This document shows positions 8,790 to 17,300 of a DNA stretch of 64,000 bases, piece after piece. The DNA is taken from contig NZ_VUNI01000014.1 of the NCBI RefSeq assembly GCF_009695765.1, positions 1-64,000 of the forward strand, in the 5' to 3' direction. How positions within the stretch are numbered: position 1 is the stretch's first letter; the number at the start of each line of letters is the position of its first letter. The position numbers and the translations under genes are program-made. The stretch is from Roseburia porci (GTDB lineage: Bacteria; Bacillota; Clostridia; Lachnospirales; Lachnospiraceae). The notes under the pieces were generated by a model. It worked only from the letters and a program-made list of their open reading frames with translations. It searched no databases and had not been told where the DNA came from.

Positions 8790-10241
8790 CTATCTGCGTG
8801 GCTGCTCTTTTCTGTCTTTATTTCTAGTATTCTCTTTGATTTGTTCTTCTCTAACATTTGCTTCCGTAACGGATACCAGTTCATTCCATATGGACTGACC
8901 AATCTTAAGTTCCTTAGATGCCGCTCTTTCCATCGCACAATCCACAGAATATTTGTCTGCATATTTTTTTCTTAACGCCTCGACTTCATCTATGCTATAC
9001 CCTTGATTTTTTAGCTCTTCGCACAACTGATTCCATTGATTATATTCTGCTTCAAAGAAATCATCTCCATTCTGGTAACACTCCTTAGCTGCATCGAGTT
9101 CTTTTATCTTATCTGCAATCTCAAATATTGGCTGAAACCTGGCTTTCGCTTTATAGGTTCTGCTCTTTTCTCTTGAAGCCTCTTTTTTCTTATCTGTAAG
9201 ATTACTGACTACTGCCACCAGTTCTTCAGCTGAATGAACCTCATGCCTTGCAAGGAACAAATATTGTGCCTGTAGCTTCTCCATCTTACGGATATCGTCT
9301 TTATACTTCCACACCTGACTATACGGGCGTTTCTTAAGTTTTCCTACACGATATAGCTTCGCATAATATTTCTTTTGAAGTCCTGACATTTTTGCCCTGC
9401 GATATCTCTTGACCTTGCATTTTACAATCACAGCTTTTTTAGAATTTTGTTTACCCTGATAATAGGAAATGTCTTCACTAGCAATTCTTTGTATGATTCT
9501 TTCTTCCTCGTAATCCTGACCAAGCGTTTTGCATCGGCGAAACCTAGTCATACCAGGCGGCTTCACTGCCAAATATTTGCCCTGCTTCATCTCATATCCT
9601 TTCTCCGATAAAAGCTCCTTGAAATCATTAAAGTCTGTTGCCTGTAATATGCAGGCATCTAAATCTCGTTTAATCATATCTGACCATACAAAGCTGCCTT
9701 CCCGATATTCATTCCAGTCTTTGTAATTCTCGTGTTTCTTCTCCTTGATTCCGTCGTCAACATCAATAATGGAGAGACCATATTCTTCACAAAGTTTATT
9801 GGTAATAGGCTGAATATACTTAGCCCAGTCTCCTTTTTCATAGCGATACTTCTTACCATCTAAGAAACTGACACTATTAAAAACGATATGAGAATGGATA
9901 TGATCCGTATTATCATGAACCACGTATACTGCCTCGTATGCTTTGCCAAGATACTCTTCTACAAACTTACTGGTAATTTCAAATGCCGTATCAGGATTTA
10001 CTTCATCTTCCTTAAAAGACAGAATGATGTGATATCCTTGTCTCTTATCCGTCTTACCAAATAGTTTCTTCGTTGCCATCATCTGCTCAAAGGCATTATC
10101 AACCTGACAGTTAATTGCACCAACCAGCCTCCCATTCTGTGTCTTTTCTGGATTCATAACATAATCTAAAGACCTCTTTAAGTGTCTGGCATGAAAAGAA
10201 GTACCACAGTCCTTCATGTGCAATATCTTACTGATTGCCAA
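8790..10241 (-). CDS. MOB-family relaxase / mobilisation nuclease
   Basis: This relaxase nicks oriT and stays covalently bound to the transferred strand. The N-terminal domain carries the histidine motif DHIHSHIVFNSV (near residue 115) and the upstream strand YHIILSFKEDE typical of the relaxase domain. The C-terminal half is basic and helical. An upstream ATG at 10259 lacks a ribosome binding site. The TTG at 10241, preceded by GAGGTGGTGG, gives the start MAISKILHMKDCG and is preferred. The gene overlaps mobC by 14 bases, so translation is likely coupled. About 483 residues. Confidence 0.92.
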   Translation of the reverse strand: MAISKILHMKDCGTSFHARHLKRSLDYVMNPEKTQNGRLVGAINCQVDNAFEQMMATKKLFGKTDKRQGYHIILSFKEDEVNPDTAFEITSKFVEEYLGKAYEAVYVVHDNTDHIHSHIVFNSVSFLDGKKYRYEKGDWAKYIQPITNKLCEEYGLSIIDVDDGIKEKKHENYKDWNEYREGSFVWSDMIKRDLDACILQATDFNDFKELLSEKGYEMKQGKYLAVKPPGMTRFRRCKTLGQDYEEERIIQRIASEDISYYQGKQNSKKAVIVKCKVKRYRRAKMSGLQKKYYAKLYRVGKLKKRPYSQVWKYKDDIRKMEKLQAQYLFLARHEVHSAEELVAVVSNLTDKKKEASREKSRTYKAKARFQPIFEIADKIKELDAAKECYQNGDDFFEAEYNQWNQLCEELKNQGYSIDEVEALRKKYADKYSVDCAMERAASKELKIGQSIWNELVSVTEANVREEQIKENTRNKDRKEQPRR

Positions 10242-10560
10242 TCTTAACCACCACCTCATTAACTGAATGATTGAGTTTCTGCATATATGCCATTAGCTGC
10301 TCCTTATCCTTCTTTGAATACAGCTCTGCATTATTGTGAAATGCAATCTGATTGATATTGATTCCAATACGATTTACCTCGTTGATTAGCTCCTTTATAA
10401 GCTTTCTTATTTCAGGATAATCACTTGGTTTTTGACGAATAAGAAAACGAATATACTCTGCCTCATTCATATGGACTGACTTTGATTTTTCAGCCAGTTC
10501 CTTTGCCTCTTCCGGCATAAGGCGAAGAGTCTTTCTGACGCAGTGAATACAATCTGCCAT
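10228..10560 (-). CDS. MobC-like relaxosome accessory protein
   Basis: This 110-residue protein has the arrangement of plasmid MobC proteins: an N-terminal ribbon-helix-helix-like segment (RKTLRLMPEEAKELAEKS), then EYIRFLIRQKP, then the signature helix ELINEVNRIGININQIA. MobC binds oriT and helps the relaxase to nick. The ATG at 10560 follows AAGGTGATGTC; a longer frame start at 10614 overlaps the upstream gene and is not favoured. It is directly upstream of, and overlaps, the relaxase gene. Confidence 0.9.
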   Translation of the reverse strand: MADCIHCVRKTLRLMPEEAKELAEKSKSVHMNEAEYIRFLIRQKPSDYPEIRKLIKELINEVNRIGININQIAFHNNAELYSKKDKEQLMAYMQKLNHSVNEVVVKIGNQ

Positions 10561-10564
10561 GACA

Positions 10565-11089
10565 TCACCTTCCTCTCTTACCCGTCTGATAAATAGGCTT
10601 TTCATCCATAACAACCGCTGGTTTTATAGCAGCAAGACTCTCATTGAATACCGTAATGGCAATTCCATCTGAAATCTTTTTTGCTTCTTCTGACTCATGC
10701 TTTCCATAAAAGGTTCTGTCGAATAACTTTTCAAGGACACTCTCATCTGCTGTTAGTGCTTTTATCTTTTCATCTGCCTGAACCAATTCTTCAAAGCTAT
10801 CTGTTTCTTCTTTAATTGCATTGGTGCAAAGAATCAAATCATAGTTCCAATTACAAACCGTATCAATAATGTCATCAATCTTTAATTCCATGACTTCACC
10901 ATTTTCTTCTGCTATATCCACCTGGTACAGTTTTCCTTCATCATTATGCCCGATTGCATAATCATGCCCTTCCATATAGTTAAGTAGGAGTTCTGCTTCT
11001 TCTCTTGTAATGTTTAGTAGGATATCAAACTGGTCTGCCCAGGTAATAAGTTCTTCTGGTTCTGTAAATAGTGCAACTTCTTTATCCAT
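10565..11089 (-). CDS. Conserved ICE protein, unknown function
   Basis: This 174-residue acidic soluble protein has an N-terminal half of alternating helix and strand (about 1-90) with a Trp/Asn/Asp stretch, and a helical C-terminal half. No family recognised with confidence. It is the first gene after the non-coding repeat region and 4 bases upstream of mobC, so it heads the mobilisation operon. No catalytic motif is visible. Confidence 0.65.
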   Translation of the reverse strand: MDKEVALFTEPEELITWADQFDILLNITREEAELLLNYMEGHDYAIGHNDEGKLYQVDIAEENGEVMELKIDDIIDTVCNWNYDLILCTNAIKEETDSFEELVQADEKIKALTADESVLEKLFDRTFYGKHESEEAKKISDGIAITVFNESLAAIKPAVVMDEKPIYQTGKRGR

Positions 11090-11154
11090 TGCTTTCGTAC
11101 ACCTCCCTTATCTGTGTTTCGTAAATCTCTACCACCGACACGCCTTCTGTCTCA

Positions 11155-11229
11155 TTAGGGGTTTACGGCTAGATACGCATCAGAGACATCTCTGTCCTGA
11201 TGCCATCTAGTTAGGGGCAAATCCCCTAA
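11155..11229. other. Candidate oriT region (inverted repeats upstream of mob operon)
   Basis: A 42-base imperfect inverted repeat at 11169-11210 has arms CTAGAT/ATCTAG and GCATCAG/CTGATGC. It is followed at once by a second inverted repeat at 11211-11229, TTAGGGG/CCCCTAA. TTAGGGG also occurs as a direct repeat at 11155. Inverted repeats 5' of mobC and the relaxase are the usual place for a nick site. The nick position cannot be read, so this is an inference from structure and location. Confidence 0.4.
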
Positions 11230-11251
11230 AACCCCTTGTTATATTATAAGT

Positions 11252-11462
11252 GGGGGCGCTTTTTGCCCCCATTTTACGATTGTGGAGGCGCTTTCTGCCC
11301 TCACTTCTCTGTTTTGGGGGCACTTTTTGCCCCCACTTTTTATCATCCTGAAAAACGAATTAAAATCATTTGAAATTGCGGGGGCGCTTTTCGCCCCCAT
11401 TTTGTCATTGTGGAGGCGCTTTCTGCCCCCACTTCTCTGTTTTGGGGGCGCTTTTTGCCCCC
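11252..11462. repeat. Array of six G/C hairpin repeats phased at 32 bp
   Basis: Six 19-bp units of the form GGGGGCGCTTTTTGCCCCC (or close variants) start at 11252, 11284, 11316, 11380, 11412 and 11444. Every spacing is exactly 32 bases or 64, with an empty slot at 11348. Each unit folds as a hairpin with 5-6 G-C pairs. Linkers are conserved within position classes: CTTCTCTGTTTT before units 3 and 6, and a similar T-rich linker before 2 and 5. So the array is a duplicated three-unit block. It lies between the toprim gene and the mob operon, next to the oriT candidate. Confidence 0.9.
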
Positions 11463-11483
11463 ACTTTTGTTTCCCATCATTTT

Positions 11484-12461
11484 TCAGATATGACTTCTAT
11501 CAGAAACTGATATTTTCTTATCCATACAATTAAGTCTGGTAGCTACAAGCCACTCATTATAATCCTTATATCCTGCCGGTGGCGGACAATCTTCTACTTC
11601 ATATCCAAGTTCGTAGTACTTTGCCATAAGTTCTAATGCAGCTTTTCTTCCAGGCTCGTCTCCATCAAGGCAAAACCTTATGGAAGTAATCTGAGGATGC
11701 TCACCCAAGAAAGTCTCTAGTGGTGCATCCGCTAACATGCCAAGGGCTAACTTATTAGATTCAAAATCAGTAAAGATATCCATATAGCTCATAAGATCAA
11801 TGGCAGCTTCAAATACAACCAGTTCTGTGCTATCTTCATTCACTACATTGAATCCATAGTTCTTGTCATTGCCTGCCACATCACATTTAAAAGGTTTTCC
11901 CTGCTTATCAAACACGCCTCGCATACTTGCAAACCTTGTAACACCATCTTTGTCATTTCCCTTGAACACAACATTGTGATAATGCCTGCTCTCATAGATA
12001 AGACCAGTTCGAAGAAACCACTCAATCACTGTTTTACTGATTCCTCTCTCCTGATTAAGATAAGATATCAGATACGAATTATCCCCCGCCGGTTGTGGCA
12101 GGATAAATTCTTTTCTTTCTTCCTCTCGTGGCTTTTCTACCTGATGGACTAACGGCTTTGGATTCGCACTTTCGATTCTTCGATACCCAGCAAAATCAAG
12201 TAACCAGAAAACCGCATCTCTTACATTCATACCACAAAAGACACGAAGGAAATCTATCTGAGAACCACCATTATTGCCCTTGTCATATTGTCTTGACCAG
12301 CGATACCAATGGCTTCTGTTATAGATTCTTATGGAATCCATCTCTTTTAAAGTGTGGTATTTTCCAATTCTCTTTACGGTATAACCAAGGCTTTCAGCTA
12401 CAGCACATAAATCTACGCTCTTTGCTATGGCAAGCTCTTCCTCTGTGAATCTTCCATCCAT
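11484..12461 (-). CDS. Toprim/DUF3991 primase-like protein
   Basis: This roughly 325-residue protein has an N-terminal zinc-finger-like primase region (about 1-95, GYTVKRIGKYHTLKEMDSIRI, WYRWSR), a linker, then a toprim domain. The toprim domain has the strand LVVFEAAIDLMSY (acidic Glu) and the motif FCLDGDEPGR with its two Asp residues. Such proteins are common ICE cargo and may prime replication of the transferred strand. I prefer the ATG at 12461, with AAGGTG 6 bases before it, over the in-frame GTG at 12470. It overlaps or abuts the RadC-like gene, and the hairpin array follows its 3' end. Confidence 0.85.
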   Translation of the reverse strand: MDGRFTEEELAIAKSVDLCAVAESLGYTVKRIGKYHTLKEMDSIRIYNRSHWYRWSRQYDKGNNGGSQIDFLRVFCGMNVRDAVFWLLDFAGYRRIESANPKPLVHQVEKPREEERKEFILPQPAGDNSYLISYLNQERGISKTVIEWFLRTGLIYESRHYHNVVFKGNDKDGVTRFASMRGVFDKQGKPFKCDVAGNDKNYGFNVVNEDSTELVVFEAAIDLMSYMDIFTDFESNKLALGMLADAPLETFLGEHPQITSIRFCLDGDEPGRKAALELMAKYYELGYEVEDCPPPAGYKDYNEWLVATRLNCMDKKISVSDRSHI

Positions 12462-12466
12462 AACAA

Positions 12467-13006
12467 TCACCTTGCCTTTCCTTGTTCTGCCACCATCGGC
12501 GAGTTGATATCCAGAGTCTTATAATCTGTACTTAGCATGATTCTTGGATTATCAATCAAACCTTTCTCCTTAAAGCTGAAGAATGTCCTGTTATCTCCAC
12601 CCACTATGATATGGTCGATAAGTGGTATCCCCATCAGTTCGCACAACTTATTCATGCGGTCTGTCATCATAGTATCTGCTTTACTTGGAAGCAGGTTCCC
12701 GGATGGATGACAATGGATGAGCATCATGCTTGCAGCATTGCTTAAGATACTTGTCTTAAAGAGTTCTCTTGGATGTGCCATCGCTTCATTTAAAGAACCG
12801 ATACTTGCAAAATGCACATTGATTGGTTTTAAATCTGTCCGAAGATTCACAACACACACCACTTCCCTGTCAAGCTGGCACATACATTCTCCCATCACTG
12901 CAGCTACATCTGCCGGATTGCTGAAAGGGTGCTCCGAATAAATCGGAGCATCCTTTACAAGCCTTACAGAAACTACATCCAGCTTGAAATCATTTTTCTT
13001 TGGCAT
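12467..13006 (-). CDS. RadC-like JAB/MPN domain protein
   Basis: This protein of about 179 residues has the RadC family JAMM metal motif HCHPSGNLLPSKAD (H-x-H ... S-x-x-D) and the core sequences VVCVVNLRTDLKPI and GIPLIDHIIVGG. Despite its name, RadC's role is not settled; copies are frequent on mobile elements. The start at 13006 has AGGAGG 9 bases upstream; an ATG at 13012 is possible but only about 3 bases from it. The 5' end overlaps the 38-residue gene upstream, so the two are translationally coupled. Confidence 0.88.
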   Translation of the reverse strand: MPKKNDFKLDVVSVRLVKDAPIYSEHPFSNPADVAAVMGECMCQLDREVVCVVNLRTDLKPINVHFASIGSLNEAMAHPRELFKTSILSNAASMMLIHCHPSGNLLPSKADTMMTDRMNKLCELMGIPLIDHIIVGGDNRTFFSFKEKGLIDNPRIMLSTDYKTLDINSPMVAEQGKAR

Positions 13007-13106
13007 CGTCATCCGCCTCCTTTTCGCAGTCAATACGGATAACAAAGTCACCCTCCTGCTCATTGATAAGAGCAATCAGTTCTTCCATCGTAAGTTCCTG
13101 TTCCAT
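12990..13106 (-). CDS. 38-residue acidic small protein
   Basis: A short ORF reading MEQELTMEELIALINEQEG... is preceded by TAGGAGGCACT, a near-perfect ribosome binding site. Its last bases contain the ribosome binding site and start of the RadC-like gene, an overlap of 17 bases. It starts 9 bases after the DUF5688 stop. It is predicted to be a single helix followed by a strand, with an acidic tail. Function unknown; it could simply serve to couple translation. Confidence 0.65.
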   Translation of the reverse strand: MEQELTMEELIALINEQEGDFVIRIDCEKEADDDAKEK

Positions 13107-13114
13107 AGTGCCTC

Positions 13115-14110
13115 CTATCTGGATGGACCTGTCTTCTCGTAGATAAGATTAGGCTCTGCCACAATACCATCCAAGCGCTTATTTGGTGTGTCAGTAGCAA
13201 GTGTGAGTTTTCTCAAATCTTTATCATAGTGATATACCTGATTTGACAATCTCTCATCCAAAGAAACCTCCTGCATATTTACTTCCACAACCATCTGTGC
13301 AAGTTCTTCCGGATCTCCAAGGTCAGAACTTACTGCCAGCACCTCATGCACACTTGATGGTAAGATATAAAGGTCAGAGCCTAAGTTTTCAGCCAGTTCA
13401 TGAAGCTCATTTTCATAAAGCATAGACACGGCTCCGTTGATTCCTTCCTTGTTTGAAATAACCCACATGGTCTGTTCCGGTGGAATCTCTCCAATCATCA
13501 TCTCAGCCATCTCCGCAGGCATTCCGTCCCTCAAGAACATTTCTTTCATAACCTCATTCATACTTCTTACAGTAGGTGGAAAGATTCTCTTGGTATTTTC
13601 TACCGCAGCTTTAAATAACTGCTCTTCATCCATGCCAATGTGTGCTGCTAATTCATTTGTAACCTTTGTGCTCTGCACACCCTCTGCTTCTACCTTAATT
13701 ACCATCTTGTAGATAATGGAAAGGTCCTGGAATTCTCTGTGTGGTACCTGGGAAAGCAACTGCTCATTCTGCTGTGTGTTAATAAGCTGGAACACAATCT
13801 TATCCTTTGCATCACTAAAATCAATCTGTGGTTTTACTTCCGGAATCTGCTCAAAAGCGTGTACCATAAGCTCCGATGCAGCCTGAAGTGTCTCATTCAA
13901 ATCTCCACTCTGCTCATACTTCTTGTACATGTCATTGATATATATTGTTGGGGAAATGTTTGTATTTCCTCCTGAAAGATTCAAGCCATCAAGTGTCATA
14001 TTGACCTTGCTTACCGGTGTAATTCTTGGCTCCATATCCTTATACTTATCCGGCATATAAGACATAATCTTCTCTGCTACTACTTCCTTAAAAATTTCAT
14101 AATTCATCAT
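13115..14110 (-). CDS. DUF5688 family protein
   Basis: A 331-residue soluble protein beginning MMNYEIFKEVVAEKI, with PTIYINDMYKKYEQSGDL and a C-terminal LSNQVYHYDKDLRKL segment. This matches DUF5688 proteins that I associate with Lachnospiraceae mobile elements. No biochemical role is known to me. AAGGAGGAACAG precedes the start, and that site overlaps the stop codon of the small acidic gene at 14126-14305, so the two are coupled. Confidence 0.8.
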   Translation of the reverse strand: MMNYEIFKEVVAEKIMSYMPDKYKDMEPRITPVSKVNMTLDGLNLSGGNTNISPTIYINDMYKKYEQSGDLNETLQAASELMVHAFEQIPEVKPQIDFSDAKDKIVFQLINTQQNEQLLSQVPHREFQDLSIIYKMVIKVEAEGVQSTKVTNELAAHIGMDEEQLFKAAVENTKRIFPPTVRSMNEVMKEMFLRDGMPAEMAEMMIGEIPPEQTMWVISNKEGINGAVSMLYENELHELAENLGSDLYILPSSVHEVLAVSSDLGDPEELAQMVVEVNMQEVSLDERLSNQVYHYDKDLRKLTLATDTPNKRLDGIVAEPNLIYEKTGPSR

Positions 14111-14125
14111 ATTTTCTGTTCCTCC

Positions 14126-14305
14126 TTAATCTAAGTTGTCATACAAAAGACCTTCGTCTTCGTCGTCAAAATCGTCATCTTCTATGTCATCCTCATAATC
14201 ATCGAAATCGCTGACATGAAGGTTTGTTTCCTGTGGTGCTTCAATACTTACCACTACCTCTCCATAACTTCTAACACTAATGTTAATTCTTACTGTACCT
14301 GCCAT
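14126..14305 (-). CDS. 59-residue acidic small protein
   Basis: The ORF starts MAGTVRINISVRSYGEVVVS, a strand-rich first half, and ends in a run of about 20 Asp/Glu residues. AAGGAGG lies 9 bases before the ATG at 14305. It lies between the adhesin's terminator and the DUF5688 gene, whose ribosome binding site overlaps its stop. The acidic tail could mimic DNA or buffer a basic partner; this is a guess. Not previously recognised by me. Confidence 0.7.
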   Translation of the reverse strand: MAGTVRINISVRSYGEVVVSIEAPQETNLHVSDFDDYEDDIEDDDFDDEDEGLLYDNLD

Positions 14306-14326
14306 CGCATTTCCTCCTTAAAAAAT

Positions 14327-14363
14327 GACAGGGAACATAAGTCACTGGCTTACATTCCCTGTC
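14327..14363 (-). terminator. Intrinsic terminator of the adhesin gene
   Basis: On the minus strand, GACAGGGAA pairs with TTCCCTGTC around an inner GTAAG/CTTAT pairing, followed by ATTTTTTA. It starts about 20 bases after the adhesin stop. Its loop region matches that of the terminator at 19803-19835. Confidence 0.88.
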
Positions 14364-14385
14364 TGGTTTGTTTTAATATGCTATT

Positions 14386-17300
14386 CTACTGGTTGTCTTT
14401 CTTTTTCTTCTTTCCACGAAGACCTACTCCAAGTCCCGTAATAAGTGCAAGTGCACCGATTCCAAGATAGAGAAGTGGATTAGCATTATCGCCTGTCTGT
14501 GGAAGGTTTGGTTCTGTTGGAACATTGGTAAGCTCAAGAGTAGTTATCACTACTTCAGGAGCGTTATCATCATATCGAAGAACCACATCATGTGGTGTTT
14601 CGTCTAAGATATAACCGTTGGCTGCTTTTGTCTCAACAACTGTGTAATGAATATCTTCCTTGAATGAACCATCCTCATTGTAAGTACAGATTGGAAGTTC
14701 CTTGCTTTCTGCATGACCTTTCTTATCAGTAGTAAGCGTATCAACTACCTTTCCGTCCTTATCTCTGATTTCAAATACAACGCCTTCGATTGGCTTGCCT
14801 GTCACTTTGTCAGTTTTCTCAATTACAATCTTACCGACTACCTGCTCATCCTTCATGGCTACTTTCTGGATTTCTGCTGTTTCCTTTACTTCAAAAGTAA
14901 CATCCTTAGCTACCTTATAGCCGTATGGAGCAGATTCTTCACGAAGTGTGTACTTGCCAACTGGAAGTCTCTCGATCAGATAAGTCTTTCCTGCCTCAGA
15001 AGTCCAGCTTTCAACAACATTCCCTTTTTCATCAATCACAGAAAGCTTAGCTCCCGGAAGCTCTTTTTCTCCTGTAATGTCAGTCTTAGAAAATTTCACC
15101 TTAATTGGTGTATTCTCAAATGCAGCTTCAAGCTCAATAACTTTTATCTTATCTCCCTGATATGTGGCATCCACATCGAATACCTTATCTGATTTTACAT
15201 AACCCTTTGGTGCTTCAAGTTCCTTGACATAATATTTGCCAAGCGGAAGGTCTGATACAAAGGTAAGTTTTCCATCCTTGCCGCTGACTGCACGCTCAAT
15301 CTGAGTATCAGCCTTAACAATGACTTTGCCCTCCTTGTTTACGATATCTTCCTTAGCAAAAAGTCCAAATACCGCACCCTCAAGAGCTTTCTTTGTCTCT
15401 GAATCAGTCTTTGTTACAGTAATCTTTACCTTCTGTCTCTCGTTAGTAACATCCATTCCGGCATATACTACTCTTGTGTTCTGATCCACATAAGAAAGGT
15501 CTGCATCAATCGGTGTCTCATCAAGTACAAATCCATCAAGTGTTTTTGTTTCTACAAGATAATACTTGCCACATGGAAGATTCTCAATCTTTGCAATACC
15601 CTTATCATCAGTTACGATGGTTGCAATTTTCTCACCAGCTTTGTGATAAATGTTTCCAAGTCCGTCAGCACTTACTATATCCTCTTTTGCATATACATCA
15701 AAGGTTACTCCTGCAAGGCTTTCCTTGAAATAATTGAAGATGAAATCATACCAGTGTCCCTTCATGAGATTGATATCTGTTACAAATTCACCGTCTTTGT
15801 TAATCACAATAGAACCTGTTGGAACTTCATCCTTCATTTCCACATGCTGCACTTTTTCAGTGTCTTCTACTGTAAACTGAATATCTGTTGCCTTTAAATA
15901 TCCGTATGGAGCAAACTCCTCACGAAGTGTGTAAGTCTCTCCAACAATCAGTCTTTTAATCACATGAGCTTCTTTTGCATCAGATGTCCATGTGTCTACT
16001 ACATTTCCATCCTTATCAAGAACAGTAAGTGTTGCTCCTGTAAGTTCCGCACCACTTGTGATATCTGTCTTGGTAAACTCAAATGTTGTAGGGGTATTCT
16101 TAAATACTGATGAAAGTGTTACGCATTTCACATCCTGTCCCTGATACTTCGCATCAAATGTGATAATTTCATCACTTGAAACGAATCCAGCTGGTGCCTT
16201 TAACTCTTTTGCATAGTAAGAGCCAAGAGGATAATCCTTTACAAATGCTACCTTACCATCTGTTTCTGATACTGCTCTTTCAAGCATGGTATCTTTTTCT
16301 ACAACGATTTTACCATCTGCATTTACAATATCATTAGCCGCATAAAGACCAAACTCAGCGCCTGCAATTGGCTTTTCTGTTTCCTTATCAATCTTATCAA
16401 CTGATAAATCAACTTTCTGTCTCTCATTCTTAAATGTGAGGCTTTCTTTGATAACTGGTGTCTGATCATCCACATAAGTGAATGTCACAAACTGCTCCTC
16501 GCTGTTTAATACAAATCCGTCTGGAGCCTGAACTTCTACTACCTTGTATTTACCAAGAGGAAGATTCTTTGCAACTGCTTTTCCTTCTTTATCGGTAGTA
16601 AGTGTTGTCACAAGGTCGCCATTGCTGTAATACTTGGTACGATTACCGTTCTCATCCTTCTGGTTATCTGCTGTGAAAATGTCTTCCGCTGCATAAACCT
16701 CGAACTTAGCTCCGGCAAGTCCTGCTTCTTTGTAGATAAATTCTTTCTTTTCTTCATCTGCAAAAAGACTTCCCTTATAATCAACTAACACTTCGCCACG
16801 CTTCTCTACTGTAAGCTCACCCACAGCAGGAGCATCAAAGCAGTCCTCTGTGATAATCACATCGTATGTGTCTGAATCAGTTTCATAAGGTGTGTCTGAA
16901 TCCACTGCAAACTTAATTGGCTCTTTGTTTACCACATAGCCAAATGGTGCTGAGATTTCTTCAATCTGATAATTTCCAAGCTTAAGCTTCTCTGGAAGGA
17001 TTAAATCTCCATCTTCGTCTGTCTTGAAAATCTCATGTTTCACCTTAGACGGATAAGTTGTGTACTGGACAACATATTCCTTCTTGTCTAAGTTATAAAT
17101 CTTAAATGCTGCATTTGGTAAAAGAACAGTCTTCTTAGTATCTGCGTCTTTCTTTACCACACGAAGCTTTGCTGAAAACTCTCTGTCAAGGAACACTCTC
17201 CATGTCTGAGGCTTATCCGGATGGTTCTCCGTAATCTTTACTTCAAACGGCTTAATTGGAGTCATGTTGTGAGGTGTTACACTCTCGATTACCACATAAG

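Noticed and set aside
8777-8962. Short ORF overlapping the relaxase 3' end
   Set aside because: Other-frame shadow of the relaxase C-terminus, no ribosome binding site.
11252-11462. Regular 32-bp array read as a CRISPR
   Set aside because: Spacers are only 13 bases and conserved between units, units are palindromic hairpins, and no cas genes are present.
11282-11533. Plus-strand ORF of 83 codons over the hairpin array
   Set aside because: Its sequence is produced by the repeats, has no ribosome binding site and no relation to neighbouring genes.
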